Below, one piece after another: positions 1-6,878 of a DNA stretch of 17,503 nt. A program made the translations under genes and the position numbers. Within the stretch, counting starts at the first letter, position 1; the number at the start of each line of letters is the position of its first letter. The stretch comes from Sphingobacteriaceae bacterium (GTDB lineage Bacteria; Bacteroidota; Bacteroidia; B-17B0; Aurantibacillaceae): the NCBI GenBank assembly GCA_023251695.1, contig JAHEYE010000050.1, forward strand, positions 1-17,503. Direction: 5' to 3'. The notes beneath the pieces were generated by a model. The model searched no databases. It was not told where the DNA came from and saw only the letters and a list, made by a program, of their open reading frames with translations.

Positions 1-513
1 TTTACGGCACTTGGTGTTTTCCGAGGAACTGTAGAAGACGACAGGGCTTTAAATATCGTTAAACTCCGTTACCACAAAATCATCATCATGTGCGACGCTG
101 ACGTTGATGGTTCGCATATTACCACTTTGATTTTGACATTCTTCTTCCGTCACATGAAAGAATTAATTGAGCGGGGACATGTTTACATTGCTACACCTCC
201 GCTCTATCAGGTGAAAAAAGGAAAAGACATGCGTTATTGCTGGAATGAAGAACAGCGTGATATCGCGATTAAAATTTTTGGCGGCGACAAACCTGAAAAT
301 GTAAACGTACAACGCTATAAGGGTTTAGGAGAGATGAATGCTGAACAATTGTGGGAAACAACTTTAAACCCGGAAACAAGAACATTGCGTCAGGTTTCTG
401 TGGATAATGCAGCAGAAGCCGATCGTGTTTTCTCAATGTTAATGGGTGATGAAGTACCTCCTAGAAGGGAATTCATTGAGAAAAATGCGAAGTATGCCAA
501 GATTGATGCTTAA
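1..513 (+). CDS. gyrB: DNA gyrase subunit B, C-terminal part (5' end outside window)
   Basis: GyrB is the ATPase subunit of DNA gyrase, which introduces negative supercoils in the cytoplasm together with GyrA. Only the last 170 codons are here; the frame is open from base 1, so the gene starts upstream of the window. Codons 32-39 of the fragment give the Toprim metal-binding motif DADVDGSH. The family's conserved C-terminal block (RYKGLGEMNAEQLWETT) begins at about codon 105. The ending, PPRREFIEKNAKYAKIDA, is typical of GyrB in Bacteroidota rather than of ParE. The residue before the Toprim DxD motif is Cys (MCDADVDG) where Thr is common; this is probably neutral. A hairpin repeat starts 5 nt after the stop, and an intrinsic terminator follows at 554-581. 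ParE is the alternative, but I favour GyrB because of the C-terminus. Confidence 0.93.
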   Translation, partial: FTALGVFRGTVEDDRALNIVKLRYHKIIIMCDADVDGSHITTLILTFFFRHMKELIERGHVYIATPPLYQVKKGKDMRYCWNEEQRDIAIKIFGGDKPENVNVQRYKGLGEMNAEQLWETTLNPETRTLRQVSVDNAAEADRVFSMLMGDEVPPRREFIEKNAKYAKIDA

Positions 514-518
514 TTAAT

Positions 519-541
519 GTGGCTTCGACAAGCTCAGCCAC
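519..541. repeat. Hairpin repeat copy 1 (conserved-loop element)
   Basis: A perfect 6-bp stem, GTGGCT/AGCCAC, encloses the 11-nt loop TCGACAAGCTC. It begins 5 nt after the gyrB stop codon. Five other copies with the same loop core but different stems occur at 14395, 14705, 14978, 15037 and 15128. It has no T-run of its own and is separate from the terminator at 554. It resembles REP-type palindromic elements. Confidence 0.75.
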
Positions 542-553
542 CAAAATTAAAAA

Positions 554-581
554 GGGAACATTTCATGTTCCCCTTTTTTTT
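554..581 (+). terminator. Intrinsic terminator of gyrB
   Basis: A perfect 8-bp stem (GGGAACAT, 554-561, with ATGTTCCC, 565-572) has a 3-nt loop and is followed, after one C, by eight Ts (574-581). An A-run precedes the stem. It lies 40 nt downstream of the gyrB stop. The next gene (marR, minus strand) converges from the right and ends at 634, so the A-run could help it work in both directions. Confidence 0.9.
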
Positions 582-633
582 GCAAATTTTTAATTGAATG
601 TTGTGCCTGAGAGAAGCCGAAGGTCCATTAGTT

Positions 634-1083
634 TCATCCTCTTGCTTTATCGAGCAGATCGTTGAGTTGTTTCACCTCAGCGGGTGTCAGATTTTTAAAC
701 ACGTTTTTGAATTCTTCATCAACATAATCAAGTGATTCAAGTAATTTCAGGCCTTTATCTGTAATTAACAAATCTACATTCCTCCTGTCGTTCGGGCATT
801 CGTGACGTTCGACAAAACCTTTAGTTTTTAATTTATCTATGATCCGCGAAGCATCACTCATGCGGTCCAACATTCTATCCTTCACCAATTTTAAATTACA
901 GGGCTGAGGATGTTGTCCGCGTAAAATCCGGAGCACATTGTATTGTTGCGGTGTAATATCCTCGTTCTTGAATCTGGTATGGTTTTTATAGCTCATCCAG
1001 TTATATGAATAAGAAATATTAACCGCCAGTTTATGAAACTCGCTTTTGAATTTCTTTTGTTGTATTTCGTCTTCCAGTTTCAC
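634..1083 (-). CDS. MarR-family winged-helix transcriptional regulator
   Basis: This is a predicted cytoplasmic dimeric DNA-binding repressor of about 149 residues, a usual length for MarR proteins. Recognisable features are the segment ITPQQYNVLRILRGQHP leading into the DNA-binding helices, the recognition-helix region RMSDASRIIDKLKTKGFVER, and the wing with its conserved NDRR (CPNDRRNVDLLITDKG). The reading frame stays open upstream to an ATG at 1134, but the first 17 residues of that form do not look like the family. The family-like start is the GTG at 1083, giving (M)KLEDEIQQKKFK, with a -7-like promoter motif 4 nt before it. It lies 66 nt downstream of the yceI-like gene on the same strand and may be partly co-transcribed with it. 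The palindromes upstream of yceI are its most likely operator. The ligand cannot be told from the sequence. Confidence 0.88.
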   Translation of the reverse strand: MKLEDEIQQKKFKSEFHKLAVNISYSYNWMSYKNHTRFKNEDITPQQYNVLRILRGQHPQPCNLKLVKDRMLDRMSDASRIIDKLKTKGFVERHECPNDRRNVDLLITDKGLKLLESLDYVDEEFKNVFKNLTPAEVKQLNDLLDKARG

Positions 1084-1087
1084 CGCG

Positions 1088-1095
1088 CAAAAATA
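1088..1095 (-). promoter_or_regulatory. Candidate -7 element for marR
   Basis: On the minus strand the sequence reads TATTTTTG, an exact match to the Bacteroidota -7 consensus TAnnTTTG. It ends 4 nt before the GTG start at 1083, so transcription would begin at or next to the start codon. No clear -33 TTTG is visible at the expected distance; a TTTC is the nearest. Confidence 0.5.
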
Positions 1096-1149
1096 TAAAA
1101 AATCCCATGAAGTAGAAATTCTTACGAATTTCAATCATAGGGTTTGTTT

Positions 1150-1746
1150 TTAAGCTTTAGTGAGTTCGATGGTACAATCAATTTTTACTTCCTCGCTTAC
1201 TACTACACCACCGGCTTCCAAAGCTGCATTCCATTTCAGACCATAATCAACGCGGTTTAATTTACCGGTAACTTTAAAAGCGTATTTGGTATTTCCCCAT
1301 GGATCCTTAACTGTTTTTGAAGCACCAATAGCCGTTAATTTTACTTTTTTGGTAACACCATGCATGGTCAGATCACCTTCCAGATCGTAAGTGCCTTTTA
1401 TTTTTCCTGCTTTCATGCTTGTGGCTTTGAAATTCATTTTAGGAAAATTTCCCGCGTCGAAAAAATCTCCGCTTTTTAAATGTCCGTCGCGTTTTTCATC
1501 ATCGGTGTTAATTGAATTTACATCCACCGAGAATTCGATTTTAGCATCTGTAAAATCTGTTTCCGATTTTGATGAAACAGATCCTTCATACACTTTGAAT
1601 TTTCCTTCGGTTTCGCTCACCATTAAATGGGTTACAGAAAATCCGAGTTTGCTGTGTGATCCATCAACTTTCCAGTTGGTTTGTGCGTTTAAGCCGGACG
1701 ATGTTATTAAAAGTGCGGCTGCAATTGTTTGTTTTAAAGTTTTCAT
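1150..1746 (-). CDS. YceI-family secreted lipid-binding-like protein
   Basis: This is a 198-residue exported protein. Residues 1-21 form a signal peptide ending in GLNA, with probable cleavage before QTNWKVDG. The rest is one YceI domain, opening with the characteristic W-x-V-D-x-x-H-S-x-L-x-F-x-V-x-H-L. Later hallmarks are DAKIEFSVDVNSINTDDEKR, HLKSGDFFDAGNFPKMNFKA, and DLTMHGVTKKVKL. YceI proteins are lipocalin-like beta-barrels that hold isoprenoid-type lipids in the periplasm; their physiological role is often unclear. It is the first gene of a minus-strand pair with the MarR regulator, an arrangement that suggests control by that regulator. Overlapping palindromes and a perfect -7 motif lie just upstream. 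Confidence 0.93.
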   Translation of the reverse strand: MKTLKQTIAAALLITSSGLNAQTNWKVDGSHSKLGFSVTHLMVSETEGKFKVYEGSVSSKSETDFTDAKIEFSVDVNSINTDDEKRDGHLKSGDFFDAGNFPKMNFKATSMKAGKIKGTYDLEGDLTMHGVTKKVKLTAIGASKTVKDPWGNTKYAFKVTGKLNRVDYGLKWNAALEAGGVVVSEEVKIDCTIELTKA

Positions 1747-1770
1747 ATTTTATGGTTTTAGTTAACACCA

Positions 1771-1800
1771 CAAATATACATGTTATAACATTTAATGTTA
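1771..1800 (-). promoter_or_regulatory. yceI-marR promoter with overlapping palindromes (candidate MarR operator)
   Basis: The minus-strand TATATTTG at 1778-1771 matches the -7 consensus TAnnTTTG exactly and leaves a leader of about 20 nt before the ATG at 1746. Immediately upstream are two overlapping perfect palindromes: ATGTTATAACAT (1780-1791) and TAACATTTAATGTTA (1786-1800). The second's half-site TTAATGTTA occurs again at 1807-1815. A dimeric repressor bound here would cover the region between the -33 and -7 elements. Assignment to the adjacent MarR protein is inference. Confidence 0.6.
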
Positions 1801-1812
1801 CCACAATTAATG

Positions 1813-2481
1813 TTAAAGAATGAGTTCTTTATATTTAACTACTTCTAAATCATTTAGATAAAAATTATCAATCCGCAGTCTTTTAAGGCTCAGAACCCTA
1901 AATCCCAACTTTTTACACATTCTCCTGATCTGTTTATTTTTGCCTTCCGTTAAAATTATCCTAAAACAGTTTTTCCCAATTTTTTCGGTAAAACATGGTA
2001 AGGTTAAGCAAATGCCAATATCAACTCCGGCGCTCATTTTTGAAATAAATTCTCCGTCAATCGCCTTATTGGTTTCTACAACATATTCCTTCTCCTTCTT
2101 GAATTCAGGTCTCGTTATACGATTAACCCATTTCCCGTTATTCGAAATTATTAATAATCCTTCAGAAGCTTTATCTAATCTTCCTGCTACAATAAATTCG
2201 CTTGTGAAAGGAAAAACAGTTGTTAAATTATCTTTTATTAAAGGATTAAAAGTTGATTCAATGCCAATCGGTTTGTTCAGTGCATAATATTGATAAACTG
2301 TAACAGCTTTTAAAATTTCATCGCCGAATTTTAATTCATCTTCATCTTTTAACAAGACGTTATCCCTCACTTCTTTTCCATTAACGGTTAATTTACCTGA
2401 TGAAATTAAAGTCCCTGCGGTTTTATTTGTGTAATTTAACCGATGAATTAGGAAATATTTTATCCGTAGTCTAAAGCTCAC
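1813..2481 (-). CDS. RluB/RluE/RluF-type 23S rRNA pseudouridine synthase
   Basis: This enzyme isomerises a uridine in large-subunit rRNA to pseudouridine. From the chosen GTG start the protein has 222 residues. An N-terminal S4 RNA-binding domain (about residues 5-50; TNKTAGTLISSGKLTVNGKEV) precedes the catalytic domain. The catalytic Asp is D103 in GRLDKASEGLLI. The C-terminal family signature is EGKNKQIRRMCKKLGFRVLSLKRLRI. Its overall form is closest to RluF, but the exact target base cannot be assigned. An open frame continues upstream to an ATG at 2526, but that overlaps the divergent ABC gene and adds a non-family segment. I prefer GTG at 2481, which has a good promoter motif 4 nt ahead. 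The gene is head to head with the ABC ATPase. Confidence 0.85.
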   Translation of the reverse strand: MSFRLRIKYFLIHRLNYTNKTAGTLISSGKLTVNGKEVRDNVLLKDEDELKFGDEILKAVTVYQYYALNKPIGIESTFNPLIKDNLTTVFPFTSEFIVAGRLDKASEGLLIISNNGKWVNRITRPEFKKEKEYVVETNKAIDGEFISKMSAGVDIGICLTLPCFTEKIGKNCFRIILTEGKNKQIRRMCKKLGFRVLSLKRLRIDNFYLNDLEVVKYKELIL

Positions 2482-2485
2482 AGGA

Positions 2486-2513
2486 CAAAAATAAACAAAT
2501 AGTAAGTATGCAA
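2486..2513 (-). promoter_or_regulatory. Candidate promoter for the pseudouridine synthase
   Basis: The minus-strand TATTTTTG (2493-2486) matches TAnnTTTG exactly. A TTG (2513-2511) lies 17 nt upstream as a possible -33 element. The -7 motif ends 4 nt before the GTG start, again predicting a near-leaderless transcript. The -33 part lies over the first codons of the divergent ABC gene, so the two genes share this short region. Confidence 0.5.
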
Positions 2514-3233
2514 GCTTTAATCGCAATAACAGATATATCTAAAGTTTACAAAATAGGAACTGAAACTATTTATGCGCTTCAGAAAATTGATCTCAATATT
2601 TTCAAAAACGAATATGTGGCTTTAATGGGGCCCTCGGGTAGCGGCAAATCCACATTAATGAATATTTTGGGTTGTCTGGATACGCCCACCGGTGGCGAAT
2701 ATATTTTAAATAATAATTCGGTCGCAAAGATGAGCGATAATGAATTGGCGGAAGTGAGGAATAAAGAAATCGGTTTTGTGTTTCAAACATTTAATTTGCT
2801 TCCTCGGAATTCAACCCTTGAAAATGTAGCGCTTCCACTCGTATATGCAGGAATGCAGAAAGCTGAACGCGAAGCACGCGCAAAAGAAGTACTCGAACAA
2901 GTTGGATTAGGTAACCGCATGCAACATAAACCTAACGAACTTTCGGGCGGACAACGACAGCGTGTAGCTATTGCCCGCGCATTAGTAAATAAACCAGCCA
3001 TCATTCTGGCCGATGAACCAACAGGAAATCTCGACAGTAAAACATCAGTAGAAATTATGGGTTTGTTTGAAGAAATTCATAAAAACGGAAATACTATTAT
3101 TCTGGTAACACACGAAGAAGATATTGCCCTGCATGCCCACCGTATTGTGCGTTTAAAAGACGGTTTGGTGGAGAGTGATAAACCAAACCCCTCTGTTATT
3201 ACTTACAAATCCCGACTCGAAGCATTAGGTTAA
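2508..3233 (+). CDS. ABC transporter ATP-binding protein, LolD/MacB type
   Basis: This is a 241-residue cytoplasmic ATPase subunit. In order it shows Walker A GPSGSGKST (41-49), the Q-loop in FQTFNLLP (Q93), the signature LSGGQ (145-149), Walker B IILADEP with catalytic E170, the D-loop GNLD and the H-loop H202 in VTHE. The GNLD pattern and the spacing are typical of the LolD/MacB/FtsE group, which works in lipoprotein release, efflux of large substrates or cell division. No partner permease is encoded next to it; the following gene is a beta-barrel-like protein and then kdtA. The substrate is therefore unknown, although the neighbours suggest envelope work. The start at 2508 fits family length; a closer in-frame alternative is not obvious. 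Confidence 0.92.
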   Translation: MQALIAITDISKVYKIGTETIYALQKIDLNIFKNEYVALMGPSGSGKSTLMNILGCLDTPTGGEYILNNNSVAKMSDNELAEVRNKEIGFVFQTFNLLPRNSTLENVALPLVYAGMQKAEREARAKEVLEQVGLGNRMQHKPNELSGGQRQRVAIARALVNKPAIILADEPTGNLDSKTSVEIMGLFEEIHKNGNTIILVTHEEDIALHAHRIVRLKDGLVESDKPNPSVITYKSRLEALG

Positions 3234-3242
3234 TTTTTTTAG

Positions 3243-3250
3243 TACCTTCG
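3243..3250 (+). promoter_or_regulatory. Candidate -7 element upstream of the beta-barrel gene
   Basis: TACCTTCG matches the -7 consensus TAnnTTTG at all but one fixed position. It lies 8 nt before the ATG at 3259, in the 25-nt gap after the ABC gene. It would allow transcription of the barrel-kdtA pair independent of the ABC gene. No convincing -33 element is seen. Confidence 0.35.
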
Positions 3251-3258
3251 CTTATTGT

Positions 3259-3999
3259 ATGCGATTCCGTTTAATTCTTATACTTTTCTTATTGAGTGAT
3301 ATCCTTTTATCGCAAGGTGTAAGTGATACGACTTTAAATATTCCAATGTTAGCTGTAAATTTCAGCGGACAGAAACCTTATGGTGATTTATCAGACCGTT
3401 TTGGTGAAAATCTTTCCGTTGGAGGCAGTTTTTTATTTAAGGCCCGCAGAACTTGGATTGTTGGTGTTGAAGGCGCTTATATTTTCGGAAAAAATGTAAA
3501 AGAAGATGTTTTACAGCAGCTGAAAACCAATCAGAGTTTTGTGATCGACAACGAAGGTTTTCCGGCTGATTTGCGGGTTACTGAAAGAGGTTTTAATTCT
3601 TACATAGTAGTTGGCAAAATTTTTCCGAAGTTAGGTCACAATCCCAATTCGGGCCTCGTTATTAATTGCGGATTTGGTTATTTGCAGCATAAAATAAAAT
3701 TGTACGATGCCAATAAAAAAGTTGCAGCTGTTAAAGGAGATTTAACTAAAGGTTACGACCGTTTGAGTGGAGGATTTGCAATGGAACAATTTGTTGGTTA
3801 TGTATTTTTAAGTGGCAATAGATTAGTAAATTTTATTGCGGGATTTGAATTTCATGAAGCTTTCACAAAAAGTTACCGCGGGTTTAATTACGATACCGGT
3901 TTACCCGATACAAAACAACGAAAAGATTATTTAATCGGTTTCAGAATCGGCTGGATTCTGCCACTCTACAAACGGACACAGGATTTCTACTACAATTAA
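3259..3999 (+). CDS. Predicted outer-membrane beta-barrel protein, unknown function
   Basis: A 246-residue exported protein begins with a hydrophobic signal peptide (MRFRLILILFLLSDILLSQG). The mature part is rich in alternating aromatic and hydrophobic strands, such as GGSFLFKARRTWIVGVEGAY, GLVINCGFGYLQHKIKLY and DYLIGFRIGWILPLYKR, as in small outer-membrane beta-barrels. Repeated Gly-aromatic strand ends support this. I recognise no catalytic motif. The stop codon overlaps the kdtA start by one base (TAATG), so the two proteins are probably translationally coupled. That suggests a role near lipopolysaccharide assembly or outer-membrane structure, which is inference. The C-terminal strand ends in an aromatic (…DFYYN) region but not in a textbook terminal Phe. 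Confidence 0.75.
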   Translation: MRFRLILILFLLSDILLSQGVSDTTLNIPMLAVNFSGQKPYGDLSDRFGENLSVGGSFLFKARRTWIVGVEGAYIFGKNVKEDVLQQLKTNQSFVIDNEGFPADLRVTERGFNSYIVVGKIFPKLGHNPNSGLVINCGFGYLQHKIKLYDANKKVAAVKGDLTKGYDRLSGGFAMEQFVGYVFLSGNRLVNFIAGFEFHEAFTKSYRGFNYDTGLPDTKQRKDYLIGFRIGWILPLYKRTQDFYYN

Positions 4000-5237
4000 T
4001 GCTATTTTATAATCTAGGCATATATCTGTATACTTTTGTTATTTTACTGGCTTCCGCATTTAAACCAAAAGCAAAACTTTGGGTGCAGGGCAGAAAAAAC
4101 TGGAAAACAAAATATGCGGAACATCTGAAAAAATTAACCGGGCAAAAAAAAATCTGGGTGCATTGTGCTTCGCTTGGTGAGTTTGAACAGGGCCGCACAT
4201 TGATAGAAAGCATAAAAAAACAATACACTTCTTATAAAATTATTCTCACTTTTTTCTCACCCAGTGGTTATGAGAGTTGTAAAAATTACGGCTGCGCCGA
4301 TGCGGTTTTTTATTTGCCTTACGATTCAAAAGCAAATGCGAAAACCTTTATCGATTTGGTTAATCCCGATAAAATTATTTTCATCAAATATGAATTCTGG
4401 GTTAATTATTTAAATGAAATAAAAAGAAAAAACATAGAATGCTATCTGGTATCGGCTGTTTTTAAAAACCACCACCCCTTTTTTAAATGGTATGGGGGCA
4501 TCTTTGTAAAATCGCTTCACGCTTTTAAAAAACTATTTGTACAGGATAAAAATTCGTTGGAATTATTAAAATCCATTGAGGTAAACAACGTGGAGATTTG
4601 CGGCGATACGCGTTTCGACCGAGTTCTGGAAATAAAAAATAATTTCACACCTATACCTGAAATTGAAAAGTTCAAAGGCGATCATAAATTGATTATCGCA
4701 GGCAGCACATGGCCGCAAGATGAAGATCTGATCCTGGAGACCTTTAATGAACTGAATCTTCCTGATACAAAATTAGTCATAGTACCGCACGACATTGAAG
4801 AAAAATTAATTAAGGACACCATTTCCAAACTCAATAAATACCAATTAAGTTATTGTCTTTTTACTGAAAAAATCAATGCAGACGCACGTGTTCTGGTTTT
4901 AAATACGATGGGATTATTATCCAAAAGTTATTATTACGCCAACCAGGCTTATATCGGTGGCGGATTTAACGGTGGCATTCATAATTGTCTGGAGCCCGCA
5001 GTTTTCGGAATACCTGTAACATTTTCGGGAAATGATTTTGTGAAATACAATGAAGCGATAGATCTAATAAATCTTAAAACAGCCGTAAATGTCAATTCTT
5101 CGGACGAATTAAAAAAAGCATGGACAGATTTTTTCTTACAAGAACGATCTTCTGATAAAATTCGGGAAAATTTAAGGGCATATTTCGAATCTAATTCAAA
5201 CGTAACGCAACGTGTTTTGAGTCAAATCAAATTTTAA
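3999..5237 (+). CDS. waaA: 3-deoxy-D-manno-octulosonic acid (Kdo) transferase
   Basis: WaaA (KdtA) transfers Kdo from CMP-Kdo to the lipid A precursor at the inner face of the cytoplasmic membrane. The protein has 412 residues, normal for the family. Residues 3-20 are a hydrophobic N-terminal membrane anchor. The nucleophile-activating region is WVHCASLGEFEQGR (53-66), where E61 matches the catalytic Glu of the family. Further family features are the central KYEFW motif, GDTRFDRV in the inter-domain region, and the C-terminal donor-site stretch YIGGGFNGGIHNCLEPAVFGIPV. Its ATG overlaps the stop of the preceding barrel gene by one base. No terminator is obvious after its stop. Confidence 0.95.
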   Translation: MLFYNLGIYLYTFVILLASAFKPKAKLWVQGRKNWKTKYAEHLKKLTGQKKIWVHCASLGEFEQGRTLIESIKKQYTSYKIILTFFSPSGYESCKNYGCADAVFYLPYDSKANAKTFIDLVNPDKIIFIKYEFWVNYLNEIKRKNIECYLVSAVFKNHHPFFKWYGGIFVKSLHAFKKLFVQDKNSLELLKSIEVNNVEICGDTRFDRVLEIKNNFTPIPEIEKFKGDHKLIIAGSTWPQDEDLILETFNELNLPDTKLVIVPHDIEEKLIKDTISKLNKYQLSYCLFTEKINADARVLVLNTMGLLSKSYYYANQAYIGGGFNGGIHNCLEPAVFGIPVTFSGNDFVKYNEAIDLINLKTAVNVNSSDELKKAWTDFFLQERSSDKIRENLRAYFESNSNVTQRVLSQIKF

Positions 5238-5450
5238 GTTCCGCGCTTTTTTATTGTGGATGAAAATTAATATCATTAGTCCCTTTTAAAGAACAATTGA
5301 ATTTCCCGTAAAATTAAATTTAAACACCTTATTACATTGCTGAAATTCAGATACTTATATGGAAAATTGAAAAGCATCCAAATTTGATTAATTCATGTAA
5401 TTTTACTTACTTGCATTGATTTTTTAATAACCAATTAAGTTATTTTATCG

Positions 5451-6368
5451 ATGAATTTTAAAAAGCATATGTTTAACTCAAAATTACTGGCTGTTTGCTG
5501 CGCATCCATCCTGTTCGTTACCTCTTGCGGAGGTGATAAACCTAAAGAAGAAGATACTAATAACAAAGATGTTGTTGATACCGACACAGCTAAGACAGCA
5601 GTGTTGAATGTAGGCGGCGAATTGTTCAGTGTTCCTTCACCAATTCAAACAGCGATGCTGATTCAAAAATCCGGTGTTACTTACGACAAAGCTGTTTTGA
5701 ATATTTCAAAGAATGCTAATACTTATACCAACGATTTCGCCCGTTCATTAAATCTTGGGATTTACGGCGCCGACTTAGGATATGTGAGCATGTATAACCA
5801 AACGCAGGATGCGATAGGTTATTTGGCAGCTGTAAAACAATTGGCTGATAAATTGGGTGTTTCGGCTGCATTTGATCAGCAAACAATGAAACGTATTGAA
5901 ACTAATATTGCGAATAAAGATAGCATGTTAGTATTGGTTGGTATTGCTTACCGCGCCAGTGACGCTTATTTAAAAACCAATAAGCGTACTGAAGTAAGCA
6001 GCCTAATTCTTGCCGGCGGATGGATTGAGAGTATGCACTTTTCTATCAATGCTTACAAACAAAAACCAAGCAACGAAGTAAAATTCAGGATTGCAGAACA
6101 AAAACAGGCACTCGGAAGTATTATCAAATTACTTGCATCCAATACCGCACCTGAAGCAATTGAATTAGGTAAGCAATTAAGCGACCTTGCCAAAGTTTAT
6201 GATGGCATTCAATTCAAATACACTTTTGTTGAGCCAACTACTGATTCAATTAAAAAGATGACCTACATCAATAGTACTAATGAAGTACTTGTTTCGAAAG
6301 AGCAAATCGAGCAAATCACCGCAAAGATTCAGGAAATCAGAACTAAAATTACCAATGTACAATCTTAA
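5451..6368 (+). CDS. Conserved-looking lipoprotein of unknown function
   Basis: This is a 305-residue predicted lipoprotein. The hydrophobic leader ends in a lipobox, FVTSC, with C26 as the lipid-modified Cys. It is followed by GGDKPKEEDTNNKD, a charged linker whose acidic residues resemble export signals for surface lipoproteins in this phylum. The mature part (about 50-305) is mostly helical by eye and has no transmembrane segment. It contains the recognisable block GELFSVPSPIQTAMLIQKSG near its start. I do not recognise a named domain or catalytic site. A second in-frame ATG at 5469 would also give a good signal peptide. The gene follows a 213-nt gap after waaA and is directly followed by another exported protein, so it heads the cluster leading to the large ABC protein. 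Confidence 0.8.
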   Translation: MNFKKHMFNSKLLAVCCASILFVTSCGGDKPKEEDTNNKDVVDTDTAKTAVLNVGGELFSVPSPIQTAMLIQKSGVTYDKAVLNISKNANTYTNDFARSLNLGIYGADLGYVSMYNQTQDAIGYLAAVKQLADKLGVSAAFDQQTMKRIETNIANKDSMLVLVGIAYRASDAYLKTNKRTEVSSLILAGGWIESMHFSINAYKQKPSNEVKFRIAEQKQALGSIIKLLASNTAPEAIELGKQLSDLAKVYDGIQFKYTFVEPTTDSIKKMTYINSTNEVLVSKEQIEQITAKIQEIRTKITNVQS

Positions 6369-6381
6369 TTTTATGCCGAGT

Positions 6382-6813
6382 ATGAAAAAATTAACCCTTA
6401 CTATATTAGCATTCGTCTTAGCATTTTCGCTTTCAAATAAAGCAAAGGCTCAGTGCGACACTATTGCAAACCTTTGTGCGAAGCATATTATTTCTACCTT
6501 CATTTCTGATGGGCAGCAATACCGTGCTCTATTATTAAACTCTGAAGAAACTGCAGAATTTAATACAACCTTTTTTGGTGAGACTATTTACCGGATTGCA
6601 GCTTGTAGCGGTACAAATGATGGCAATTTAATTTTTAATATTTACGATCAGGACCGCCATTTATTATTTACAAACCGTAATCATAAAAATGCACCTTATT
6701 GGGATTTTAAAGTGAAAAATACCTTAGAATGTATTATTGAAGCTCAGATTGACGTTAACCGGAACCAGGGTTCAGGATGCGCCGTCGTACTCATCGGCTT
6801 CAAACAGAAATAA
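6382..6813 (+). CDS. Small secreted protein of unknown function
   Basis: This is a 143-residue exported protein. I chose ATG 6382, which starts a clean signal peptide, MKKLTLTILAFVLAFSLSNK, with likely cleavage after AKA. ATG 6373, three codons earlier, is also possible. The frame stays open further upstream, but that part lies inside the preceding lipoprotein gene. The mature protein has four Cys residues in positions compatible with disulfides (QCDTIANLC near the start, AACSG in the middle, a GSGCAVVLIG ending). It has a beta-rich character with FNIYDQDRHLLFTN. No domain is recognised. It starts 13 nt after the lipoprotein stop, so the two genes very likely form one transcript, ending at the terminator at 6832-6868. 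Confidence 0.75.
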   Translation: MKKLTLTILAFVLAFSLSNKAKAQCDTIANLCAKHIISTFISDGQQYRALLLNSEETAEFNTTFFGETIYRIAACSGTNDGNLIFNIYDQDRHLLFTNRNHKNAPYWDFKVKNTLECIIEAQIDVNRNQGSGCAVVLIGFKQK

Positions 6814-6831
6814 TTTAAAAATGCTTTTGTA

Positions 6832-6868
6832 AAAAAAGGATAAAGAACCAAAAGCTTTATCCTTTTTT
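6832..6868. terminator. Strong intrinsic terminator, usable on both strands
   Basis: A perfect 14-bp stem (6832-6845 with 6855-6868) has a 9-nt loop. Its base pairs run from an A-run on the left to a T-run on the right, so it can terminate transcripts from either side. It separates the 5451-6813 pair from the gene starting at 6879. It leaves only 10 nt before that ATG, so the downstream gene has no room for a promoter of its own after the hairpin. Confidence 0.85.
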
Positions 6869-6878
6869 AGTTAAAGAG

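Noticed and set aside
1084..1134. Upstream extension of the MarR-type regulator to ATG 1134
   Set aside because: The extra 17 residues do not resemble the family and would span the promoter motif. GTG 1083 fits better.
1391..1765. 124-codon plus-strand frame opposite the YceI-like gene
   Set aside because: It lies fully opposite a gene with clear family motifs and a signal peptide, and has no recognisable features.
2482..2526. Upstream extension of the pseudouridine synthase to ATG 2526
   Set aside because: It overlaps the start of the ABC gene and adds residues before the S4 domain not seen in the family.
5238..5450. Promoter for the lipoprotein gene at 5451
   Set aside because: TTTG at 5383-5386 and TACTTG at 5408-5413 have roughly suitable spacing, but the second does not match TAnnTTTG well enough to call.
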